DNA of 64,000 nt from Pyropia yezoensis (lineage: Eukaryota; Rhodophyta; Bangiophyceae; Bangiales; Bangiaceae). The translations under genes and the position numbers were made by a program. The stretch spans positions 13,011,777 to 13,075,776 of the forward strand of contig CM020619.1 of assembly GCA_009829735.1 (NCBI GenBank), given 5' to 3'. Positions 1 through 10,605 of this stretch are shown one piece after another. The first letter of the stretch is position 1. Each line of letters starts with the position of its first letter. A model generated the notes under the pieces. That model had not been told where the DNA came from and made no database searches. It saw only the letters and a program-made list of their open reading frames with translations.

Positions 1-508
1 GGCGTCTCAAACACAAGCGACAGCGTTACCACCGTATTCTCGCCTATTCATGAAAACTGTTTTCATGGTTAAAGTACTCATACGTGTGGTGCTTATAGCT
101 CTTTGGCGACGCATTATCGATTTGGAAGGCCAGCCGCGACCCCTCGCCGTGGCTCGGCCCAAGCGCCGTGCGCGAGGGGCCGGTGCTGCCTCTCCGCTCA
201 CCACGACCGCCACCGCCTCCCACGGTCTTCTGGGGTTCTCAGCAGTGGCCGCCTCCGCGTCGTAGAAGACAACGGCAGCCGCCGCTGTTTCCTTCTGCGG
301 CCGCCGCCGTGGCCGCTGTAACTGCCACTGCCACCACCCGTCTTTGCATTGTGCTGGCGCAGAGGCAATTGTGTCTGCCGCGACCACTGCCTCGTACAAC
401 GCCGCCCTCCCAGGTGGCGACCTCGCGGGTTTCCTTCACGCGCTGCCATACAAGCGACGGCTGCTGCTCCAACGCCTACCGGGTGCGTGGCGAAAACCCA
501 CCCCCGCC
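1..508. other. 5' flank, no gene seen
   Basis: No ATG-started frame in this stretch looks like protein. The open frames are Arg/Pro/Ala-rich on both strands, as expected by chance in GC-rich DNA. It probably holds the promoter and leader of the gene starting at 509. No TATA box or other motif was recognised. Confidence 0.5.
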
Positions 509-2209
509 ATGTTGTCCCGACACGCAGCGTCTGCTGCTGCCGTTGCGTTGCGACGCGGGCGCCCGTTTACATTGCCTATGACGCCCCCATGTCCATGGCA
601 GCGGAACGTTGGGACGGTGCCCCCCCCCCCGCCCCCTCCCCCCCCCCACCCAACGATGGCCGCCTCTGGCAGGGCGCTCCCCACCGTGCGGTTCAGCACC
701 ACCCAAGCCCCCCGCCCCCCCTCTGTGGGCGGTGGGTCCCCTCACCAAGGAGGCTACCACCCCCACGCGTCGACCCCGCCTTCCCCCCCTCCGCCATCAT
801 CCTCAACATCATCCCACCACGCGTCAGCCGCGTCAGGCCTGACCTCCCGCCTGTACGTACGGTACGCGGACGTGGAGGCGGCGTTGGCCGCCCGTGGCTA
901 CTCCCTCATCCGCCTGCTGGTGGGCGTCACGGCCGGCACGGGGGTGGTCCTGGCTGCCAGCTGGGGGCGGCTCAAGCAGTGGGGCGCCGCCGAAGGCGCA
1001 GACGTGGCCACCCTGACGCTCGCAGACGAGCAGCTCCAGGCGGTGGCCGCAGAGGTTGGCCGCGGCGTCGCTGGGGGGGTCCTCGCGGATGAGGGCGTGC
1101 GGCAAGCCGTGCGGGAGGTGCTGGGGCAGGCGGTCGTCGAGTTGATGCGCGGTACGTGGCGTGACAGGCGGGGGATGGGGGGTGGGGGGCGTTGTGCCCG
1201 ACTACCAGTGGGTGAGCGGTCGCCCGGACGGTTCTCTCTGCTCCTGTGGGAGGGGGCACCAGGTGGTGTGGAGCATGGAGTCGTATGTTCGAGCACGCTG
1301 CATTGGTATCCTGCATGCCCCTCGGGGGTGTTGAGCGTGCGACGGGAGCACATGCTTCTGCTGGAGGAAGTGTCCGGTTTTTATCGCCCACCCAGCAACG
1401 GGTGATGTGCGGCGCGAGGCGAACTGCTGGGCCCCGACTCGGTTCAATCGCGCCCACGCGTGGCTACGCTGGTGGTGTGACGTGCCTTGTAAGCTATTGG
1501 TATCACCCCTGGTGTCTGACCCCACATGCGGTGCGTCGGCTTTTGGTGTAGCCGCTGTCTGGCTGCGTTACGGCTTGTCCGGTTTGTTTTGTGCTTTGGC
1601 CTGCGGCGACACGTGCTGTCCTCCTCCTGTCCAATCGTGTTATCTACATCCTCTCTCTCCGTCTTTGCTTTTCGTCGCCTCGTAGACCCTGCGATGCAAT
1701 CCGCCATGTCCTCCTTTGCCGCCACCGTTGTCACGTCCCCCCCCGTGGTGGAGGCAGCCATCTCCCTCTCCAACGCCCTTCTTGCCAACCCGTCGGTCAT
1801 TGCGGCGTCGTCGTCGCTGGCCGCGGACGTGGTCGCGACCCCTCCCGTTCTGGAGGCCACCGCCAACGCACTGTCGGTTGGTGCCATTGACGCGGTCGCG
1901 CGCCCTGTGGTGGTGGACGCTGCGCGCGAAATGGTGGTGGGGCTCGTCGCCCAGGAGGCGGTACGGACCGCAGCGGCCGACGCGGCGTGGGCGGTACTCA
2001 AGGTGGGTGTGTTTGGCTCTGGCCGGGGGGCCCGCGCCCGTCGGGCCGCAGCGGCCACCACCCCGTCAGAAGAGGAGGCAAAGGGGCACGGTGGGGGTGA
2101 GGCTGCGGGCAAGGTATCCGAGGTGACGCCGCGGGGCTTGTCGGCCGCCGCGTTGAACGAGAAGGAGCAGCCGGGGGGGTCCTTGGTGGCCGCTGCGGTG
2201 GTGACCTAG
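509..2209 (+). CDS. Two-exon membrane-anchored protein of unknown function
   Basis: Exon 1 runs 509-1151 and exon 2 1686-2209, giving 388 residues. The intron 1152-1685 has a GTACGT donor, a pyrimidine-rich end and a TAG acceptor. It is phase 1, and both sides join in frame (Met-Arg, then a split Asp codon). I start at the first true ATG; the frame is open further upstream only from a TTG. The N-terminus (MLSRHAASAAAVALRR) is Arg/Ala-rich and lacks acids, like a mitochondrial or plastid targeting peptide. A Pro/Ser linker follows, then one hydrophobic segment at about residues 133-152. The rest is a run of Val/Ala-rich amphipathic helices (DEGVRQAVREVLGQAVVEL and similar), suggesting a helical repeat. 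The C-terminal 60 residues are Lys/Glu/Gly-rich and probably disordered. I do not recognise the family. Organelle membrane location is inference. Confidence 0.72.
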
Positions 2210-3041
2210 GAACGGTCACGCCGTGAGCCGTTGCCCCCTCCTTTCCCGGCCCGACTGCTTTCTTTCCTTCGTTCCGTCTCCTGAGGCGGGGCATCGACTG
2301 CGACGGCTCGCTCGCCGCTCGTGCATGGTGCTCACCCCAACAACCCCCCCCTTTCGTTTGGGAGAACCTCGAGCGCGTTGGCTCCGACACTCCCCTCACT
2401 CCGCGTCGGCTCCAGCGGTTGTGCGACAGGGTGTGTTATTTTCGTGGATGCGCGCTCCGTCCTCTTGCTTGGATCGGTGCCGGGCGTGGGGGGCGACGCC
2501 AGTGCCCCGCACGCGTGCGTGCGGCACCACTGTGGTGGCTGATGCTGGTACGCGGGGGCGACTCCGCTGCCCGTCGGCGCCGCGGGCTGCCAGCAACCCC
2601 CGCCCCTTCCCTCTCGCGTACGCCGCCGTGTGGGCAGCCGGCGCCCGCGCGCATGGCAGCCGGCGACTGGCGGGCGAAGGTAGCTGCGGCAGCTGGGGTG
2701 CGCGGCTGCAATGGCTGCAACGGCTGTGGCGCCGTGTCGGCTCGAGATGTGCCACGTTCCCATTAGCATAAGCCTACCGACGTGTGTGGTCACCAGAGAC
2801 AAATAAGAAAAGAATAAGACCGAGCCCATGGCCATGAAAAGTACAGAGGAAAAAAAAACAAGACTAAAAAGCGGTATGGTACATCACAGACGACGACACG
2901 GCCACGGCAGGGCGCGCGGCGTGTAGATATCAACCCTCACAATAGAGACAGGGAGACGGTATGGTGGCCGCGCCGGCGGGGGGTCGGACAGCCGCGCGAC
3001 CATCCACCACCCGCCGTGGCCGGTGGTTCACACGCGTTGGG
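2210..3041. other. Intergenic, convergent gene ends
   Basis: Lies between a plus-strand gene end and a minus-strand gene end. The ORFs here are short and compositionally random. An A-rich patch at about 2798-2862 contains AATAAG-like sequence and a run of A and may serve as a 3' end. Nothing else is recognised. Confidence 0.4.
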
Positions 3042-3910
3042 TCACTCGAGGTGCTCTTCCTCCCCGTCAGCCCCCTTGGCAGCCGACGTGGGCACCCCCA
3101 TCCTTTGGTGGCCTTCCCCCGCCCCCCCCAACACAGCCACGGCGCCCAGCACCAGCCCGACGGCAGCGACGCCCTCGCCTCCCCGGTAAAGAGCCCCCTC
3201 CCCCCCCCCCAGAGCGGCCCCCCCCAGGGCGGTGAGGGCACACAAGAGGGGCAGCACGCGCGCAATGGCGGCGCCGCGCCGACGGCGCCCCCTCTCCGCG
3301 CCCCCCGTCCCCCCCCCACACGCACCACCACCGACGTGGCGGCGGCGGCCGACGCGCGGCGGGTGCGCCCGCGGCGCGCCCGCTCGGCCAGCCCCAGCAG
3401 GCGCGTCACCTCCCCCAGCTCCCGTTCAATCTCCTGCCGCTGCCGGCGGGCGGCGCCGCCTACCACCCGCCCCGCCTCGGCCCAACGGGCAACATCTCCC
3501 GCCGCGGCGCCCGCGGCGGCCCGCGCCTGCCGCTCCCGGATGTCGGCGCGGCCACGCGCAAAGGTGTGGCGCAGCTGCCGCCGCGCGTGCGGCATGGCGA
3601 CCAGCTCGTCCAGCGTGTCGCGCGTGCGGACGGTCGCAACGGCGGCTCCAAGGGAGGAGAGGAGAGCCCGCTGCGTCGCCGGGTCGCCGCCGGGGGTGTA
3701 CTCACCGAGGGATTGGGGGCTTGGCGGCGGCGGCGGCGGAGGCGGCGGAGGGGGAGGAGGGGACGACGAGTTCCCCCCCCCCGCCGCGGACGCGCGGGGA
3801 GGGGTAGCAATCGCAGGGGGGCGCGCCGCGGGGGGCGTGCCGCCGCCCAAAGGCGGGCGCCGCCAGACAGCCAGCGGGGGGGGCGGAAGAAAGCCGACCG
3901 CCATGGCCAT
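3042..3910 (-). CDS. Probable small membrane protein with transit-like N-terminus; frame broken at a G run
   Basis: The first true ATG of this frame is at 3910. The N-terminus is Pro/Arg/Ala-rich and acid-free (MAMAVGFLPPPPLAVWRRPP), resembling a plastid or mitochondrial transit peptide, followed by a polyproline stretch. The middle reads as a helical, Arg/Glu-rich region (LDELVAMPHARRQLRHTFA and RQRQEIERELGEVTRLLGLA), which looks genuinely coding. That frame then degenerates. A different frame takes over just past the G-rich runs near 3305-3320 and gives two hydrophobic helices (IARVLPLLCALTALGGAALG and VAAVGLVLGAVAVLGG) and an acidic end (DGEEEHLE) with its stop at 3042. I infer one gene whose frame is split by a homopolymer length error or a real indel. 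If no indel exists, the first frame stays open to 2930. Function unknown. Confidence 0.45.
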
Positions 3911-5080
3911 GGCGTGGCTGAGCACGGGCAGGGAAAGCGGTGATGGGGAAGATGAGCCAACAGGAAGGGGTAGCGTAGCAGGCGGAGGGGCCGACTCCGA
4001 CGGTAGCCACCACCACGGAAAAAGCCGTTAGTGGTGGCGTGATACGAGCGGAAGAAAAAAAGGAATGAAAGGAAAAGGGGAGAGGAGAGCGGGAAAAGGG
4101 CGGGGTTGGAGAAGGGGAGGGGAAGGGAGCGGGAGAGGAAGTGGGTAGAAGGGGGGTGGGACGCCACTAGTCGGTCGCTCCCCACGGGCGCCGGACTGGG
4201 AGGGGGGAAGCAAGTTGGTGGGGAGAGGGGGCACAGGACGGCGCCGGACGGCACCGCCGCCGGGGGTATTCTGAACTCGCGCGCTTCGGGGGGGGGGGAG
4301 TGGCGAGGTGGACCCGAGCGCCCGCTCCACTGCCAGCACATTTCTGGACCCAGTGGGCGCGCTACCCCCCCCCCCTCCGCAGGCGGTGACGTCCCGTTTG
4401 GTGGCAGCCGCCCCCCGCAGAGGCGTGCTGGCGGCAGTGGAGGATTTTTTTGTTGCGCAGGGCGAGTGCGCAGACGCGGCAACCACCGTATGTATTTTCT
4501 CGCGATACCACACTTCACTGTTCCGCACCCCCCCCCCACACTGTTCGCCCGCCAAGGCAAAGGAAAAAATGGACGAAGTGCAGGCGGCCAATCAGGCGCC
4601 AGAGCACCCTCGAGCTTCCACCAGCTGCCCCCCCCCCCAACAGGCGCTGCGGGTGGAAGGAGCGCTCCAAGGCCATTGGAATGTCCTTTCCGAAAAGGAT
4701 CAGACTTGGTTAACAACTCCGTAGACTTGGAACAGACTTAGTATGTCCACGTGGCGTGCATGGCGCCATCAGGCTCAACAGCCCCCCGCGTCTCTACGCA
4801 TCACTTGGCGGCATCCCATCCAGTTCCCCGGAGAAGGCTACCATCATCGTAGTGGTTCTGACGTCTACCCTTGCCCACCCGCCCTGTGCCGCCCAGGTCT
4901 GCCCCCATCACCACGCGGTCGTTGGGCGGTGTGGCTGCCTTCGAACGGTACCTTGCTTCCCCCCCACCACACCCTGTGTTTCTTCTTGTCCTGTTGCTGC
5001 GAGTGCTCTGTTCCTTTCGTGTCTACGTGAGTCCCGTCCTTGCCGCCCCTCTTCGCCTCCACCCCTCCCCCGACTTCACC
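3911..5080. other. Intergenic between divergent genes, purine/pyrimidine-asymmetric
   Basis: Upstream region of the minus-strand gene at 3910 and of fumarylacetoacetase at 5081. From about 4040 to 4150 the plus strand is almost pure G and A, so the minus gene has a long pyrimidine-rich leader. The last 50 bases before 5081 are also C/T-rich. The long minus-strand frame across this region is Pro/Arg-rich and not protein-like. No TATA box was recognised. Confidence 0.45.
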
Positions 5081-6394
5081 ATGGACGTCTCATGGGTGGA
5101 AGTGGACCCTGCTAGCGACTTTCCGCTTAACAACCTCCCGTGGGGGGTCTTCTCCCCCGCTGCAGCCCCGGCCTCAGGGGGGGCGCCCCGTATTGGGGTT
5201 GCTCTCGGAGATTGGGTGGTGGATGTGGCTGCGCTGGCGGCGGGCCTCCCCGGCGCCCTGCCAGATGTGGCGGTCGCCGCGCTGGGCGCCCCCACGCTCA
5301 ACCCATTGATGGCGCTGGGCCAGCCCGCCTGGCGTGCCACCCGCGCTGCCTTGCAGGCGCTGCTGCGCAGCCGCGACGCCGCCGGCGACAAGCCCGTCAA
5401 TGACGCCCTCCACGACAACGCCGCGCTGCGTGATGCGGTGCTGCACCGTCGTTCCGACGTGACGATGCACCTGCCGGCGACCATTGGGGATTATACAGAC
5501 TTTTACTCCTCCCGCGCGCACGCCACCAACGTCGGTACCATGTTCCGGGGGCCCGACAACGCGCTCATGCCCAACTGGCTTCACCTACCCGTCGGCTACC
5601 ACGGCCGCGCCTCGTCGGTGGTGGTGTCGGGCACGCCCGTACGGCGGCCCGTTGGGCAGGTGGCGCCTGCTGGGGAGGGCGACGGTGGGCCATCGCTGCA
5701 GCCGTGCAGGCTGCTGGACTTTGAGCTGGAGGCGGCGGTGTTTGTGGGGGGCCCCGGCAACCCGCTGGGCGAGCCCATCGCTATTGACGACGCTTCGGAC
5801 GCGCTGTTTGGGGTTGTCCTCATGAACGACTGGTCTGCGCGGGACGTTCAAAAGTGGGAGTATGTGCCGCTGGGGCCGTTCACCGCCAAGTCGTTTGCGA
5901 CGACCATCAGCCCGTGGGTGGTGTCGCTCGATGCGCTCGCTCCGTTCCGCGTGACCGCGCCGCCGCAAGACGACCCGTCACCGCTGCCCTACCTCGTCCC
6001 CGCCGGCGGTCGGACCGTCCTCGACGTGTCCCTGTCGGTGGGCATCCGGGGGGAGAGCATGGCTGCCCCTGCGACTGTCACCGAGAGCAACATGCGCCAT
6101 CTGTACTGGACATTTGAGCAGCAGGTGGCACACCACACGGTGACGGGGTGCAACCTACGGCCGGGGGACCTGCTTGCCACGGGCACCATTAGCGGGGAGG
6201 GGCAGCGCGCGCGGGGCAGCCTTCTCGAGCTGAGCTGGAAGGGCACCAAGGAGGTGGACCTGGGGGGGGGGGTGACCCGTAAGTTCTTGCGCGACGGCGA
6301 TGAGGTGTTCATGGGGGGTTACTGCCAGGGCGACGGCTACCGCGTAGGGTTTGGCGACTGCCGGGGAGTGGTGACACCGGCACGCAAGGTCTGA
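5081..6394 (+). CDS. FAH: Fumarylacetoacetase (fumarylacetoacetate hydrolase)
   Basis: Hydrolyses 4-fumarylacetoacetate to fumarate and acetoacetate, the last step of tyrosine and phenylalanine breakdown, normally cytosolic. The single exon encodes 437 residues, close to the roughly 420 usual for the family. The start is the ATG in a CACCATGG context; the frame is open upstream only from a TTG. Residues matching the known catalytic and metal-binding set are all present: D140 and H147 in [14 protein letters not shown]215 and E217 in LDFELEA, D250 in MNDWSARD and K270 in [11 protein letters not shown]. Blocks such as [19 protein letters not shown] and [12 protein letters not shown] are near-identical to animal enzymes. 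The N-terminal SH3-like domain covers about residues 1-130. No targeting peptide is evident. The neighbours are unrelated in function. Confidence 0.97.
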   Translation: MDVSWVEVDPASDFPLNNLPWGVFSPAAAPASGGAPRIGVALGDWVVDVAALAAGLPGALPDVAVAALGAPTLNPLMALGQPAWRATRAALQALLRSRDAAGDKPVNDALHDNAALRDAVLHRRSDVTMHLPATIGDYTDFYSSRAHATNVGTMFRGPDNALMPNWLHLPVGYHGRASSVVVSGTPVRRPVGQVAPAGEGDGGPSLQPCRLLDFELEAAVFVGGPGNPLGEPIAIDDASDALFGVVLMNDWSARDVQKWEYVPLGPFTAKSFATTISPWVVSLDALAPFRVTAPPQDDPSPLPYLVPAGGRTVLDVSLSVGIRGESMAAPATVTESNMRHLYWTFEQQVAHHTVTGCNLRPGDLLATGTISGEGQRARGSLLELSWKGTKEVDLGGGVTRKFLRDGDEVFMGGYCQGDGYRVGFGDCRGVVTPARKV

Positions 6395-6542
6395 AAGGGG
6401 GTGCGCACGGGCGTAGAGGGTGAAGCGGGGCGAAGGGGAGGGGGTGCCGCTGGCGCCACTCTTGCCATGATACCTGAGAGTGGTGTGAAAGGGTATGCCG
6501 TCTGTGCGATGTCCATCGCTCAGGCATGGTCGAAAAGAAGAC

Positions 6543-6548
6543 AATAAA
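6543..6548 (+). promoter_or_regulatory. Putative AATAAA polyadenylation signal of the fumarylacetoacetase gene
   Basis: AATAAA lies about 150 bases past the stop codon at 6394 and before the convergent CHMP1 gene, followed by an A-rich run. Position and sequence fit a polyadenylation signal. Whether this organism uses AATAAA is not known from the window. Confidence 0.4.
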
Positions 6549-6690
6549 AAAGAACAAGCGACACGGCCCCCCGCCAATCATCCCAACCGCCGGTCGCATC
6601 ACAGGTGCACAGCACGACAATCAGCCCGCTCCGGGCAGGATGACCTTTCCCCTCCGCCCCATCCTCCCGCTGCTCCCACAGGCGCGTGCG

Positions 6691-7668
6691 CTAGGACTTG
6701 GGCGCGGACAGCGCGGCAAAGCGGGCCTCCAAGCTCTCCGCCCGCTTCTCCTCGTCGGCGGCCGCGGTGCTCACCGCCCCCCCCCCCACCGGCACGATGC
6801 CCTCAGTGAGTCGGTCGGCAACCTTGAGGTTGTGCTCCTCCGCTACCTGCGCCATGAGCGCGTCCACGTCCGCGCCCGCGGCAACGCCCCCGGCGGTGGC
6901 GTCGGCCATGGTCTCGCCCACAAAGCCCGCCTGCACGTCCAGATCCTCCATCTGTCGCTCAAAGGTGTCCATCACCCCCGCGATGGAGTGGACGTCCATC
7001 GTGTCAAGCGCCGCGCCGAGGCCCGCCGTCACCTCGGTCATGGACGCGGTCACCGACGCCATCTGAGCAGCGCCTTCCAACTTGGACGCCACCGCCTCGA
7101 CGCGCGACGCCAACCGCAGGTAGGTGAGGGCCTGGGACTTGTGGCGAATAGCGTTTTCCGCGTGGATACGCGCGCCATCCGTGTTGCCCTTCTCCAGCGC
7201 TTTGCGGAGCTTGGTCTTTTCCGACGCTATAGACGAGGTGGCCTTGGTGGACAGTCGGTTGAGGGAGCGGGCCGTAAACTTCATGTCGAAGATAGTGTCT
7301 GAGACGACACCGGAGGGAAACAACACAAACAAACGGGGGTGGGAGACGAGGAATAACAACCAGCCACACAGCACCAAGATAAGTCAGCATGGAAAGGAAA
7401 AAAAATTAAGAAGCTCCGGGGAAAGACCCGCGCCCGTGGTGCCGCAAAAGGTCACACCCACACACTCACGAGCCGCCCCTGCTCCTTCATCTCCGCCCCC
7501 CCCAACCCCTCCACACGGCCACAGAGACGCACGACGAGTCCTGAGCGCGCGTGTGGCCGCCGACGGCGGCGCCCACGTACCATCCAGGGACTTCGGCGGC
7601 GGCGCGGGGGCAGCGGCTGGCGCAGGCGCCAACGGCGGCGCCTCTGGCTGTCGGTTGAACCAGTTCAT
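6691..7668 (-). CDS. CHMP1: ESCRT-III subunit CHMP1/Did2 (charged multivesicular body protein 1)
   Basis: Exon 1 runs 7668-7581 and exon 2 7298-6691, 231 residues in all. The intron 7580-7299 has a GTACGT donor and a CAG acceptor and is phase 1. Splicing joins ..KSLDD to TIFDMKFTARSL, matching the start of helix 1 in CHMP1 proteins, so the intron is well supported. CHMP1 assembles on endosomal membranes, and recruits and regulates Vps4 in multivesicular-body sorting and membrane scission. Conserved blocks are KGNTDGARIHAENAIRHKSQ, YLRLASRVEAVASKL and FERQMEDLDVQ. The C-terminus (AESLEARFAALSAPKS) fits a MIT-interacting motif of the (D/E)xxLxxRLxxL type that binds Vps4. Exon 1 adds a Pro/Ala-rich N-terminal extension (MNWFNRQPEAPPLAP..) not typical of the family. 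The basic N-terminal helix and acidic tail give the usual charge asymmetry. Confidence 0.93.
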
Positions 7669-9474
7669 CGTGCCGCGGCCAGGGGAAGGGGCAGAGGGGG
7701 GGGAGTGGGGTGAGGGAGGAAGGCAGTGACAAAGATAGCAGCGGCGGCGGCAACGGCGAGACCCGTCCCAGCGCAGGGCAGGAGGGAAAGAAGGAAGAGC
7801 AGGGCGCCGCAAAACTGCCAACACCTGTGCGTGTGCACGCCCAGTGCCAGGCAGGAGGGAACAACGGAAGAGCAGGGCCCCGCAAGCCTGCCGACACCTG
7901 TGGGAGTGCGCGGCGTGCGCGGCGTGCGCGGCGGACGCAGCTACGAACTCCCACAGTCGTGAGGCCACCCACGGCCACGCCGACCACACAGGCGCACAGC
8001 ACCTGCGACGACAGCAGGCACACCCCGTGCTCAAGATATCTGGGGCTCCCCTTTGCACGTACATACGTGCAGTACAGTACAAATAAATACAGACGTGCTG
8101 TACATTTCCATCCGTCACCCAATCGTGGCCTCCTCCACGTGTGTCTTGATGGGGAGCGGACACTGCGCGGCAACGACCCCTACAACGACCCCCCGAGCAG
8201 TTTTGTTGCCCACCCCCACCACGTCAAGTGGCCACACGCCCGACGGGGTGTGGCGCCACACCCCGTCGGGGCCATGGCCACCCCCGGGTGGGGATTGGGA
8301 CTGCGGCGGCCGCGTAACACTTCGGCCGTTTCTTTTTCGAGAGAGGAGAGGTCGGCAACCGCATGACGGGAGGGGGGGTAAAGGGGGGGTAAAGAAGAAG
8401 GCACTGTTGGCAGCCAGCGGTGGGAGCCTCTGGGTGAAGGGGCGGCCTGAGGCGTGGGGAAGTGAAAGAGAAGGGGTGGGGGCGAGCCCGCGCCGCAACG
8501 ACAGCCCCCCGCGGGGAGGGCTTGAGAGAGTTGCCAGGGGGGGGGGGGGGGGGGGGGGGGAGGGGGTGCAACCCCGCGGGGACTCGGACGGCGGCCGCCC
8601 CCCCTGCGCCGCCGTCAGCAGTCAAAATGGCCCCCCGTCGGTAGCCACGGAGCCTCCACCGGCAGTCAAGAGCTCCCCCAGCCGCGCCTGGGCTAGCGTG
8701 TCCCCCCCCACGCCCGCTCGCTCGCTCGCCCTCCCACCCCCTCCTTCTCCGCCCACGTACCCACCCGTCCACGCATCTGCGTCCTCTCCGACCCGTCTGG
8801 GCGCGCGCCCGCGCGCCCGCGTATCCCACCGCCGGCACGACCCCCCTTGAGCCCCCCCCTGCTGCTGCTACCAGAGGCACGGGCGGGTCTGCTCTTCCGA
8901 CCGCGTCGCGCACAATGGGGGTATGTTGGCTGGCGGGCACCCGCTCCCCTCCTGGTCCGACGCGCCTGCGCCTCTCTTCTTATTCCCTCCTCGCCGCCCC
9001 TCTTCCCCCGCTCCTTGTGCTTTTTTGAACTCCATCTCTCTTGCCGCCGCCGCGTGTGTGTGCTACGTGCTGGTTGGCAGTGCGCGCATCCCAGCTGGCC
9101 GCCACCCATCCGCCCCCTGTTGGCCACACGTGCGCGGATTTTTGTCCCTCAAGATGTAACGGGAGAACGGACGGCTGCTGCCCGGCCGCGGGTTGCGGCG
9201 GGTTGGCGACAGTCTGTGCTAGGCTCCCTTTTGCTAATGTCCCCCCCCTGCTCCGTTTGTAGTCTCGGTCCCGCCCGGGTGTACCCTCCCCTCTATACAT
9301 GCCCCCTGTGCTGCTCTGCCATTGCCACTGCCGGAAATCCTCACTGGCTTCTTCCATCCTCTTGGTGGGGCATACTCCCCCCCCGTTGGATTTCTCTGGT
9401 ACCCCCCGCCCTGTACCCCTTTGCCGTCTCCCGCTGCCCCTCCCCCCTCCCCCCTACAGTCCTTCTTTTCCCGC
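7669..9474. other. Intergenic with GTAC-rich cluster and a 24-G run
   Basis: Upstream of CHMP1 (minus strand). At about 8056-8105 there is a dense set of GTAC words (ACGTACATACGTGCAGTACA and neighbours) together with AAATAAATA. An imperfect palindrome around 8236-8275 repeats GTGTGGCGCCACACC-like sequence. A run of 24 G occupies 8537-8560. ORFs covering the region on both strands are Pro/Arg-rich and start from non-ATG codons; I do not accept them as genes. Confidence 0.45.
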
Positions 9475-9615
9475 ATGGGCTCTTGCTGCAGCGGCAGCTG
9501 CTGCAGGGACCCCATGCTGCGGGACCAGCTCACCTACGGATTTTTGGACTCGTGCTGCATTGGCGTCGTTACAACCATGACTATTGCCAGCATCACTGGT
9601 CACGTCTTCGATTGA
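9475..9615 (+). CDS. Possible 46-residue lipid-anchored mini-protein (MGSCC N-terminus)
   Basis: A short ATG frame encodes 46 residues starting MGSCCSGSCCRDPML. Gly2 with Ser6 fits the N-myristoylation pattern MGxxxS, and the four adjacent cysteines are typical of palmitoylation next to a myristoyl-Gly. A second Cys pair sits in GFLDSCCIGVV. A C/T-rich tract ending in CTACAG lies just upstream (about 9430-9459), so this could instead be the last exon of an unseen larger gene. There is no recognised homologue, and such a short frame may be chance. The amino-acid composition is notably unlike the surrounding Pro/Arg shadow frames. Confidence 0.28.
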   Translation: MGSCCSGSCCRDPMLRDQLTYGFLDSCCIGVVTTMTIASITGHVFD

Positions 9616-9997
9616 GTGCAAGTGGCTTCTTCTGCAGGGACGGAGCAGGCATCCGTAGGCCTGCCCTTCCCCTCTGTCCCTCGCGATGACCGTGAGAGGT
9701 AGTCTCAAGGAGTCGCCGCTTGCAGGGACCTCACTTGTCGCCTGCCTCTTCACCAATGTCTACGATAGCTGGCCGGCCGCACTCTGGGTGCGAGCCTGCC
9801 GGCCTATTCGAGGGGGCTGCACCGGTCTGAATGCAGCCCCGCACGTTATCTATGTATACTCCTCATGCACTTGAGTTGACCCGCCAGCCGAGCAGCTTCC
9901 AGCGTCTACCTCCCATGCCGGCGCTTCCTCCTGCGCTTGCGAGTTGCTGACGAGGTTGCTTGCATAAAATACGGATTAAAATTTTAGTATTGCTATT

Positions 9998-10155
9998 TTC
10001 CCATTTTTGTCCGGCCAGGTCAAAGTCAAGACCGGGTCCGGGTCAACTGCTCATTGGTCGATGGGCTGCTTCCGGCTGAATGGATGGCTGTGAGGTTGTT
10101 TCCCAGTCTTGGTCATGATCTTGACTTCGACCACATCGGACAAAATTGGGAAAGC
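9998..10155. repeat. Small inverted-repeat element (MITE-like hairpin)
   Basis: Two arms of roughly 35 bases face each other. The left arm contains GTCCGGCCAGGTCAAAGTCA at 10009-10028. The right arm ends at 10141 in the inverted counterpart (TCTTGACTTCGACCACATCG). The similarity extends outward through TTTTGTCC/GGACAAAA. The arms match at most positions but are not identical, as expected of an old non-autonomous transposon or a transcribed hairpin. The spacer is about 90 bases and has no coding content. It lies in an AT-richer island upstream of the thiolase-like gene. Confidence 0.5.
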
Positions 10156-10164
10156 AGCAATACG

Positions 10165-10275
10165 TACTGTACATACATACAGCCACCCTTGAGTACATCT
10201 TATTGGTCAGACTGCGTTCAATGTACTGCATGTACACACTTTGTTGGCAGTACAGAATGTATGTACGTACAGCAC
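10165..10275. repeat. GTAC-rich cluster
   Basis: Many overlapping GTAC/TGTAC words (ACGTACTGTACATACATACAG, ATGTACTGCATGTACAC, GTATGTACGTACAGC read in short pieces) occur within about 110 bases, far above the background. It sits about 330 bases upstream of the thiolase-like start. Similar clusters occur near 8056, 12150, 12395 and 40815. A role as a regulatory element is inference. Confidence 0.4.
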
Positions 10276-10605
10276 ACAGGGAGCCACAACACCCCCCGCG
10301 GTTGCCTGCCGCTTCCACTCGCGAGTGACGAAAGGAGTGGACAATCCTCCCCAGTCCCCCTTCTTCCCCCGCCGTCGCCAGCAGCTTGTGTCGCGCTGCT
10401 TCGCTTCACGACGCGGTTGCCGCTTCCGCCGCCCCCCCCCCCCTCCCCGCTGGGGCGATTCGGGGATGGTGGGAGTGCCTACGCCTACGTGGACGCCCCC
10501 CGACCGACACGGCCGCGGTGGCCCGTTCCGCCTAACCCGGTCGGTATCACCCCCCCCCTCCTGCTTACGCGGCTCCCTCTCCCCGCTTACCCCCTCACCA
10601 CCACC

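Noticed and set aside
344..508. Upstream extension of the first gene from 344
   Set aside because: It starts from TTG; the first ATG (509) opens a plausible targeting peptide, so the shorter start is preferred.
3680..3720. GTGAGT donor on the minus strand inside the 3042-3910 gene
   Set aside because: The frame reads through it with protein-like sequence and no convincing acceptor was found downstream.
3460..4716. 418-codon minus-strand frame upstream of the small membrane protein
   Set aside because: Starts outside any plausible ATG context, Pro/Arg-rich, and overlaps the better frame of the gene at 3042-3910.
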